This document shows, one piece after another, positions 41,901-48,329 of a stretch of 48,329 bases of DNA; positions within the stretch are counted from its first letter, which is position 1; every line of letters begins with the position of its first letter. Source of the DNA: a virus; IMG/VR virus record IMGVR_UViG_3300031711_000005, positions 1-48,329 of that record; one strand, given 5' to 3'. The translations under genes were made by a program, and so were the position numbers. The notes below the pieces were generated by a model. It made no database searches and was not told the DNA's origin. It worked only from the letters and a program-made list of their open reading frames with translations.

Positions 41901-44900
41901 TTTCGGTCACGGTGGCCGCGGCCTCAAGCCAGCCAGGCAACGCGGTGAGCAGGATCGAGGTTTACGTGGGAGCCACGCTCATTTTCGCAACCAATCAAGC
42001 TTCCGCCCAGTTTACCTGGAGCACGAACGCGAGCGGCAGCTATTCGATTAACGCCAAGGCCTACGACAGTTTGGGCGGGGCGACTCAATCCAGCCCGGTC
42101 GGAATTCAGATCTACGGACCAGCTGCCCCCACAGTGAGCTGGACCAGTCCGCACTCCGGAGACAACCTGACCAATGCCAGCACGGTTAGCGTCGCCTTAG
42201 ATATTGATGACGTAAACTTTGGAGCAACCATAGACCGGATCGATCTCTATCAGGACGGCGCCAAAATCTTGTCGACCAACAGTCCGCTGTTTGATTTTAC
42301 CGCACCGACCAACGGGACTCACTCCTTCGTCGCCAGCGTGGCCGATAGTTACGGCATGACCGGAAACAGCACGACGCTATCGCTTTCGTTCTGGGCCCTC
42401 GCCGCCGGCGACCTGTTGCCGCCCACGGTCAGCATCAGCAGTCCGGCCAACGCGTATACCTTCCCTAGCAGCCAATCCATCGGCATTACCGCCAATGCAT
42501 CGGTGGCTGGCGGCACCATCGCGCACGTCGATTTTCTGGCGAACTCAAACTCCATCGGTTCAGTCAGCTCCTCTCCCTACAGTCTGACCTGGAAACCGTT
42601 GGCGTCGGGCGACTACATCTTGCAGGCAACAGCCTACACCGGAGCCGGCCAATCGGCCACATCCAAGGGGGTCAAAGTAACCGCTCTCGACAATGACCTG
42701 CCGGCAGTTTCTCTTACGCAGCCAGTGGATCAAACCGCCATCGTAGGCCCGGCAAACCTGTCGTTGGGTGCTTACGCTACCGACAATCAAGGAGTTTCGC
42801 GCGTCGACTTCAAGGCCAACAACAACATTGTCGCCTCGATTGCCAACGGAGTTAACGGAATCTATACGGCCGTCTGGACAAATTGTGATGTTGGAGACTA
42901 CGGGGTTCAGGCCATCGCCTACGATATCTATAACGCCGCACAATCCACCGTGCCGATCACCATCCACGTCAGTCAAAACCGGCCACCGACGATCAGCTTT
43001 CAATCCCCCAGCAACGGAACCACTTTCCTGACACCGGGCTCGGTGCAAATCAGCCTCAATGCAGCCGATCCGGATGGCGGGGTCGCCTCGGTAACCGTCC
43101 TCACCAACGGCACCACTTTCAAAACGCTTACAGACGCCCCCTACGTTTACAACTGGAACAACCCTCCCGCCGGGGACTACGCGCTAACGGCATACGCTAC
43201 GGATACCCTGGGTCTGAGCAGCACACCGGTTTCCAGCACCATTCACGCCCTCGCCGCTGTAAATCCAACCGTAGCATGGCAGTCGCCCTCAGCCGGCACC
43301 TACCAGTGGAACAACCAGTTCACGCTGCATGCCGTCCCGAGCGACCCTCAAGGGTTCGCATCGCAAAGCTCACTGCGCGTCTATTACTTTGACAACGGCA
43401 CCAATACCATCGGATCTGTAGCTGGCGTCGGGTCTGATAACAACTTCACGATCAGCCCTTACCAGTTGGATCCGGGGGTTCACATCTTAACGGCCAGGAC
43501 CACGAACACGCTCAGCGGACTGGCGGGGTCATCGTCCGTTACCGTTACGGTCCAATCGAACAGCCCGCCGACGATCACGTTGACGCCGACAAATAACGCC
43601 ACCATTTCGCCCGGAGCTACCGTGCTGACGGCCACCACAGCCGATCCCGACGGAGATGCCATTCAAGTCGTTTACTATCTCGATAGCACCAGCGTAGCCA
43701 CCAATTTTGCCGGCCCCTACAACACCACGGTGAATATGTCGATCGGCACTCACACCATTTGGGCGTCCGCCTCGAGCTCGGGTTACGCTGTTCCTAGCAC
43801 CACCAACACCATCGTTGTCGCGCACACCCCGCCGTCGATCGTCATCGCGTCTCCCGCGAGCGGGAGTACATTCGTGTCCAACGCTCCGGTTCTGCTGAGC
43901 GTGAGCGCGCAAGCCTACGATGGTTACACGATTGCGAACATCGACCACTATCTGGATGGAACAAAACTCGGCTCCTATCCCAATGTCAGCGGCATAACCA
44001 ACACCGCCCCCTGGACTGGGTCGATCGGGAGCCACACCTATAAAGAAGTCGCCATCGACAGCCACGGCACCGCTGGCACCAACTCCGTCACGTTCACGAT
44101 CAGCCCTTACACCGCTCCGCTCGTCAGCCTGGTCCCGACCAACGGCACGTTGGTTTCCACCGGCGCCTGCACGATCACAGCGACAGCTACCGACCAAGTA
44201 GGACAGAGCATCGCGGCCATGTCCCTCTGGCTCGATGGGACCAAGGTCTCGACCAACTCCAGCAGCCCATTAACCTACAGCGCCAACCTGACGGCTGGCA
44301 CACACACGATCTACGCCAGCGCATCAGATGTCAGCGGAACCGGCTATAGCTCTACCAATACGATCAATGCGCAAGCCCTGATTGCGCCAGTCGTCAACTT
44401 CACCAACTACAACGGCTTCGCCGTGCGCAGCAGTGTTACCCAGGACGGCATGCCACTGATCGCGGTGGCTACAAGCGCCGTTCGAACCATCTCCAGCGTT
44501 AAGTTCTACGACAACGGAAGCTTGTTGGGGAGCGGCTCGACGTCAGTGTTCACAAACGCCAATTATTACGCACTCAACTGGCAGAATGCATCCGTTGGGA
44601 CCCACCCGATCAGCGTGATCGCCACGGACAACCTTGGCCTGACCACTACAAACAATCTCAACGTCACGGTGAATGCGGGTTACAGTGATACCACCGGCAT
44701 GCCCGTCGGCAGCCCGACTGGCAACACGGTCTGGAACTACTACATCTGCCCAATCCAATCTTCTACGCCAGCTTCCTCGAAGAGTCCACTCCTCTGGCTG
44801 TCTGACTCGGGTGTATGGAAGTATGCCTATTCCTCGGCGTATCCATGCCCGCAAACGACCCTGAGCGGCTCCCTGTATCCGGGCGACGTGAGCATTGGTG

Positions 44901-46777
44901 ACGCGCTCGTGAGCTTTACGGCGCCCAGCACCGGAACGCTCACCGTCAACGGCAACTCCAACCTCAACGGATCAGGAACTTCGGACGGAGTTCAATTCCG
45001 GTTCTTGAATGGGAACACGCAAGTCTGGCCAAGCAGCGGCTGGCAAAACCTCAACAACAACTCGAGCCTCTACGTCAACGCCTCCTTCAGCGTGACGGCA
45101 GGAAACATCATCTACCTCCAGGTCAACTGCAAGACCGGCAACGCTTATGATTGGTTCTCGTTCCCATTCCAATTCTTCTACGCCAGCGGTTCGGCCAGCG
45201 CCCCAACTGTCACGATTGGCAATTGGCAGAACGGCGATACGACGGTGGCCGGCTACGGCACCAATATCGCAGTAACCGCTACCGATTCTAATCAAGGGGG
45301 GACAATCACCGCCCTCACCACCAAAGTGGACGGAACGACTCTCAGCACCGTCGTAGGTGCATCGACCACCGTGTCCTGGACGCCAGCGGCAGGCAGCCAC
45401 ACCATCCAAGCCATCGCCTTGAACAACTTCGGGCAGGCTGCCACCAATACGGTGACGATCACAGCCGCGTCGGCATCGGGATCCGTCGCAGTTCCCTGCA
45501 GTGGAGGAACAATCTCCGTTCCTGGTTCAGCATCCCTCGTGGCCACGGTAAATCCTCCGGCAGCGTGGGATCCGGTTAGCGCCGTGACCTTCTACATCGA
45601 TGGCACCGCAGTCGGGGGATCGAGCACTAAACAGGGGGACGGGTCTTACGCGACTACCTGGACCACGGCATCAGGCAGTCACACCATATACGCTAAACTG
45701 GTGGATACTTTGGGCCTTGCTAGCTACACCCCAACCAATTCATTCACCGTTTCCTACAGCGACGCCTACAACATCGGACTGCTCGGAGAGGGTGGGACCG
45801 CGACCGATGCCGTAGCCTTTGACGGAAACGCGGGCACCAGCCTGACCGCGCCCTTTTCGATTACCGAAAATCGCATCTGGCTACGATCGCGCAACGTGTA
45901 TGAGCTCGATTTCTGGGCCGCAGGCGGCAACCAGGTTGGCTACAAAACGTCCACCGACGGAGTGACCTGGTCCTCAATGGTCTACCCCACATATACAGCC
46001 AATCCTATCTCCGTAAAGTTCGCCACCCCGCAAAGCCTCAAGGGAGTTCAGTTTTATGTTGGCGGCCCCAGCGGGAACGTAACGTTTGCCGAAGGGAAAA
46101 TCTACAGCGATGTGATCAATGCGCCACCGAACGTTTCAATTACCTCACCGGTTACCGGGACCTCGTATTCCACGCCTGGCGTCACAACGATAACACCGCA
46201 AGTTGACGCGGGCACCGGCGATTCCGGCGATTACATCACCAAAAGCGAGCTCCTGGTCGATGGCGCCGTGGTGGCCACGTCAGGTTCCTCACCGTGGACA
46301 CTGTCGTATACGATTCAGCAGGGCACGCACAACGTGCAGGTTCGAGCAACTGACTCTTACGGAAAGCAGGCCGTCAGTTCCGCGATCAGCCTAGTCGGCA
46401 ACTGGACACCAACATCCAGCGCTAACCTGGCGTTGTCCACATCTGCCGCGGGGGGCACCTATACGCCCAGCATTTGCTTCGACGGGAATTTCTCGACCAG
46501 CTCAAGTGCTCAATACGGAGTCACGGCCACCCGAATCTGGCCGGCGTCACACACGGTCTACAGCATCGCATTCCAGGCATATGCCGGCGCTTACGTGAAT
46601 CTGCAATACACGGTGAATGGTTCTACCTGGGTGGATTTCTTCTTCTGGAACTCCTCCTACAATGGAACATACACCTACACGCTGGCTTCGCCCACTTCGA
46701 TACGCGGAGTGCGCCTCGACCTGGGTAGCAACAGCGGAAGTCCCAGCATAGGCGATCTGGTGGTTTACGGTCAGTAG
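38966..46777 (+). CDS. Giant prepilin-type protein with about 22 Ig-like repeats and two discoidin-like domains, 2603 aa
   Basis: The N-terminus has the type IV prepilin/pseudopilin signal MKTSFLTRRHG, cleaved before FTLVE (Glu at mature +5), and a hydrophobic helix to about residue 35. From about 125 to 1900, nineteen Ig-like units of 85-100 residues follow, each opening like PPTVTLTSPADG and closing like YDNNGAS. A separate beta domain (about 1905-2075), two more Ig units, a discoidin-like domain (about 2266-2383), another Ig unit and a second discoidin-like domain (about 2480-2603) complete it. Such ends bind glycans. Signal processing would need a prepilin peptidase and type II/IV machinery. 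A very long surface stalk or adhesin displayed from a pilus-like system is the likely role. Confidence 0.85.
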   Translation: MKTSFLTRRHGFTLVEVVGITAVVVVMGVTVLMKMGNTRDRAMDAEAASDAHQLQLAFDRAVMNQVNILTNDSIASFADAAYRASLITKVPETTSLSRIHLAEGTHITNQTAMFVTVTNASIALPPPQVTLVTPAPAGKYYAGVPVNLMATVSSMDTIMEVTFYSDGAAIAGAVVTPYSGTYRFDAGTHTIQATARTAGGLSGSATATITVLPNTPPVVQLNEPAAGSYPYTTPLSLRATASDPDPDGQITRLEIFAGTNSLGSTSGSSYSSTWRGSPGVYQIAARATDNASSLTTTDPVQVTLIPNTPPTVTLTSPADGQHFLTPTTVPFRVTAVADGGPVKSVVYTVNGTTQATITKYPFGYDWESLVPSTYSIRATAFDNAGVQGNSATVNVTVSQDTPPEIRLLSPANNQVFSSVDNVLLSATATDADDAVTNVFFYANNQLVTALTAGPYQFNWKPVAGSYNVFAVATDGHNASTRTATNHITVSGDKPPTVVITYPANNATFDTRTALTVTANASDPDDGVAYVNFLVNGIVMKSVTQAPYQFSWVDPIIGTYQLQAVAYDNSMISTKSDAVTVFINQNIPPSISLNSPSAGRSFIAPEAITIQATASDADGSVSNVQLQVVGVVTNTLTTKPYSMVWNVTNPGNYTIAAVATDDKGASSTASADITVNPNQLPTVTLVTPSDGAQFTTPVAVTIQAIASDPDGSITRVDLQDSKTNFTSLSRSPYSFSWNAPAGGHLLRAVAYDDKGGSTATPEVGILVLNSSNQAPTVTLTSPANGATYALGNPVLLSGTASDSDGSIAHVDFMANGTVVGSLSSAPYSYSWTGAAYGSYRIQAVAYDNNGASTASSSAQVQVGINQTPTISWVAPTDGYSFIAPADIPFRVSAADADDGVKSVTYSDSLSAETHTVSQSPFAYTWKGMPAGDHTITATVSDTRGATAAASLHVSGTEEQLPTVSISAPKNGDVYTRDENISVTVAAASSQPGNAVSRIEVYVGATLIFATNQASAQFTWSTNASGSYSINAKAYDSLGGATQSSPVGIQIYGPAAPTVSWTSPHSGDNLTNASTVSVALDIDDVNFGATIDRIDLYQDGAKILSTNSPLFDFTAPTNGTHSFVASVADSYGMTGNSTTLSLSFWALAAGDLLPPTVSISSPANAYTFPSSQSIGITANASVAGGTIAHVDFLANSNSIGSVSSSPYSLTWKPLASGDYILQATAYTGAGQSATSKGVKVTALDNDLPAVSLTQPVDQTAIVGPANLSLGAYATDNQGVSRVDFKANNNIVASIANGVNGIYTAVWTNCDVGDYGVQAIAYDIYNAAQSTVPITIHVSQNRPPTISFQSPSNGTTFLTPGSVQISLNAADPDGGVASVTVLTNGTTFKTLTDAPYVYNWNNPPAGDYALTAYATDTLGLSSTPVSSTIHALAAVNPTVAWQSPSAGTYQWNNQFTLHAVPSDPQGFASQSSLRVYYFDNGTNTIGSVAGVGSDNNFTISPYQLDPGVHILTARTTNTLSGLAGSSSVTVTVQSNSPPTITLTPTNNATISPGATVLTATTADPDGDAIQVVYYLDSTSVATNFAGPYNTTVNMSIGTHTIWASASSSGYAVPSTTNTIVVAHTPPSIVIASPASGSTFVSNAPVLLSVSAQAYDGYTIANIDHYLDGTKLGSYPNVSGITNTAPWTGSIGSHTYKEVAIDSHGTAGTNSVTFTISPYTAPLVSLVPTNGTLVSTGACTITATATDQVGQSIAAMSLWLDGTKVSTNSSSPLTYSANLTAGTHTIYASASDVSGTGYSSTNTINAQALIAPVVNFTNYNGFAVRSSVTQDGMPLIAVATSAVRTISSVKFYDNGSLLGSGSTSVFTNANYYALNWQNASVGTHPISVIATDNLGLTTTNNLNVTVNAGYSDTTGMPVGSPTGNTVWNYYICPIQSSTPASSKSPLLWLSDSGVWKYAYSSAYPCPQTTLSGSLYPGDVSIGDALVSFTAPSTGTLTVNGNSNLNGSGTSDGVQFRFLNGNTQVWPSSGWQNLNNNSSLYVNASFSVTAGNIIYLQVNCKTGNAYDWFSFPFQFFYASGSASAPTVTIGNWQNGDTTVAGYGTNIAVTATDSNQGGTITALTTKVDGTTLSTVVGASTTVSWTPAAGSHTIQAIALNNFGQAATNTVTITAASASGSVAVPCSGGTISVPGSASLVATVNPPAAWDPVSAVTFYIDGTAVGGSSTKQGDGSYATTWTTASGSHTIYAKLVDTLGLASYTPTNSFTVSYSDAYNIGLLGEGGTATDAVAFDGNAGTSLTAPFSITENRIWLRSRNVYELDFWAAGGNQVGYKTSTDGVTWSSMVYPTYTANPISVKFATPQSLKGVQFYVGGPSGNVTFAEGKIYSDVINAPPNVSITSPVTGTSYSTPGVTTITPQVDAGTGDSGDYITKSELLVDGAVVATSGSSPWTLSYTIQQGTHNVQVRATDSYGKQAVSSAISLVGNWTPTSSANLALSTSAAGGTYTPSICFDGNFSTSSSAQYGVTATRIWPASHTVYSIAFQAYAGAYVNLQYTVNGSTWVDFFFWNSSYNGTYTYTLASPTSIRGVRLDLGSNSGSPSIGDLVVYGQ

Positions 46778-46861
46778 ACCTTCAGCGGAGCAGCCAATTC
46801 TGCTCGCAGGCTGGTGTCTTGGAGTTGAGGCCGCTTTTGAAACCGCGTGAGTCTTTGAATT

Positions 46862-48074
46862 ATGCAAAATCCTCTTTGCTGTGCAATCTTGGCAGGCCTC
46901 TTGGGTTCGTGTTTGCATACTCAGCTGGCGGCGGACGAACAGAGCTTTAGCGGCACCAACCTTGCCGGCGCGTACCAGGTGTTTCCCGTGACGTTGGTTG
47001 CAGGGACTAGCAATCTGTCGATCCAACTCGATGGCAACTCTACCAATTACGGACTGCTCTACCTGGCAGCAGGCAGGACCCCTACGTCAACCAATTACGA
47101 TTATCGAGCGGTCGCTCCAGCCACCAATACGATCAATCTGGAGCTGCCTGAGTTGCTCAGCACTAATTACGAGGTGCGGGTACGGGCACCCGCCACGGTC
47201 CGAACACAGCTGTTCACGCTGCACATCGCGACGGACATCGCTGATTTGGGATCAAGCGCTCACCCTATCAACAAGGAGGTGGTTTCCACCAGCTACGGGG
47301 CAGCCACCGAAACTCCATCCTGGCATTACTATCGGATTGATGTCTCCTCCAACCTGCCGCCGTGGCGCGCGGTGACATTCAACCTCGACGACACCAATGC
47401 CCCGGCGCCCGATCTTTACCTAGGCAAGGGTCAGATTCCCACCTTTTCGAGTTATGTTGCGCGTGCCAAGGGCAGCAATCCCAACACATTGTTCCGACCT
47501 AGCCAAACCCTCACCAACGGCACCTGGTATCTTGGTGTATACGGCACCAGCGCATTTTCATTGGCTACCGAGTACGCCTCAATACGGAGGATGGAGGACC
47601 GTGCTCAAGGTAGTCGACGGCGAGGGGGATCTTTACTTGCGGAAAGGGGACCTGCCCGCACTGGAAACCAATAGTTTCAAGAGCACCTTTCCGGGCTCGG
47701 ACGGGATGGTTCTATCGAGCACCACCTACGTGGTGGGGGATGTTTGGTATTTGCTGGTTCACGCCAGCCCCGGGTCCCATTGGTCCTTGTTCAGCGGAGA
47801 GCCGTTTGTCCAAATCCTTGGCCCAATCTCCACGAATGCGGGAAACCTCGAGTTCACGATCGGGCCCGAACGGATGAGGTTCTTCCAGGCCAGCGTTCCG
47901 GCCGGGACCCTGGCTTGGCGTCTGTATATGAATGGCGCCACCAACCAGATTCTGCTGCGCAAGGGGTGGTTGCCGCTGCTGGGAGCAACCGATGTGCCGC
48001 CCAAGTCCCAGATGTTGGTGGTTCCCGGTTAACTGGCGCCCAACGTCGCCTATTTCCTGGGCTTCGCCGGGTCT
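46862..48074 (+). pseudogene. Secreted PPC-domain protein, broken by a frameshift and a stop
   Basis: A signal peptide (MQNPLCCAILAGLLGSC then AAD) starts the frame. Two PPC-type repeats follow; a typical block is LYLGKGQIPTFSSYVARAKG with TLTNGTWYLGVYG. The first frame goes off after FSLATEYA near 47575. The homologous reading resumes in another frame as TVLKVVDGEGDLYLRKGDLP and runs to a TAA at 48030-48032. Beyond that stop the frame still reads LAPNVAYFLGFAG, which belongs to the family, so at least two lesions exist. PPC domains normally end secreted enzymes; the enzyme part is not in this fragment. Confidence 0.65.
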
Positions 48075-48271
48075 GCACCAAATAAACCTGAGGGCCGACC
48101 AACTCGTCTCGGTAGGTCGAAATTGGAAAGCGCGAAACTATTCCACGACTCAAGCCTGCCAAATTTACGGTCAATTTCTGCAATCTCGGCCAGAAGTTCC
48201 TGCTTCATTTCTATCAACCTACCGATCCGTTTCAGGTGGATGGTCGAGAGTTGACTGAGCTTCATGCTCAT
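48050..48271 (-). CDS. Small coiled-coil protein, C-terminus probably truncated, 73 aa
   Basis: The start MSMKLSQLSTIHLKRIGRLI continues with an amphipathic coil EMKQELLAEIAEIDRKFGRL. This N-terminus recalls the many small verrucomicrobial proteins that continue with a basic, AT-hook-like tail. Here the C-terminus has a single RRVGRPSG element and then stops at the junction with the PPC pseudogene. It converges with that gene and overlaps it by about 25 bp. Confidence 0.4.
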   Translation of the reverse strand: MSMKLSQLSTIHLKRIGRLIEMKQELLAEIAEIDRKFGRLESWNSFALSNFDLPRRVGRPSGLFGADPAKPRK

Positions 48272-48329
48272 GGCCGGCTTGGACGTTCGCCTTGTGGGCC
48301 CAGATCAGTGGGCGTCAATTAACCCTTCC

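Overview
The window is a GC-rich bacterial chromosome segment (roughly 58% G+C by eye). It most resembles Verrucomicrobiota or a related PVC lineage: pseudopilin-type N-termini on giant Ig-repeat proteins, PPC-type secreted proteins, many heptamer-like intergenic repeats, and GTG/TTG starts with weak Shine-Dalgarno signals. The taxonomic call is inference, because there is no rRNA or other marker here apart from a damaged recA.

Left flank (1-7051). This is a decayed accessory zone. It holds the end of a TnpB-like transposase that truncates a small hypothetical gene, a macro-domain relic, a metallophosphoesterase, a lipoprotein-like gene whose 3' end looks damaged, an intact AAA/DUF4143 ATPase, a 25-nt tRNA-Gly 3'-end remnant (possible att scar), and two genes of unknown function with a clear terminator.

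Phage region (7052 to about 37300). The late genes form one long minus-strand operon, transcribed from about 32309 down to 7052. Order: holin-like membrane protein, coiled-coil membrane protein, winged-helix protein, small terminase, large terminase, Mu gp29-like portal, Mu F-like minor head protein, gpG-like morphogenesis protein, Mu I-like protease with a nested scaffold start, DUF2190-like decoration protein, major capsid protein. A receptor-interaction cassette follows (several tail-surface proteins, an SGNH hydrolase, and a fibre with six 57-residue repeats, a second SGNH domain and a lectin-like end). Then come connector, tail terminator, tail tube, chaperone, tape measure and distal tail proteins, ending with a 1202-residue protein. 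At the other end an S24-type repressor (minus) faces a short early operon (plus) starting with a Cro/Ner-like gene, with three related operator-like repeats between and inside them. The early operon includes a ParB-domain protein fused to what looks like an A1S_2505-type phage domain. A perfect parS-like palindrome lies between the lysis-type genes and a helix-turn-helix gene. I see no integrase, Mu transposase A/B or endolysin, so the mode of maintenance and lysis is open: phage-plasmid-like partition, a remnant, a domesticated particle, or functions outside the window.

Right flank (about 37300-48329). A recA gene carries two single-base insertions and ends in a clean terminator. A small membrane peptide follows, then a 2603-residue protein with a type IV prepilin leader, about 22 Ig-like repeats and two discoidin-like C-terminal domains. 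Last are a broken PPC-domain secreted protein and a truncated small coiled-coil protein.
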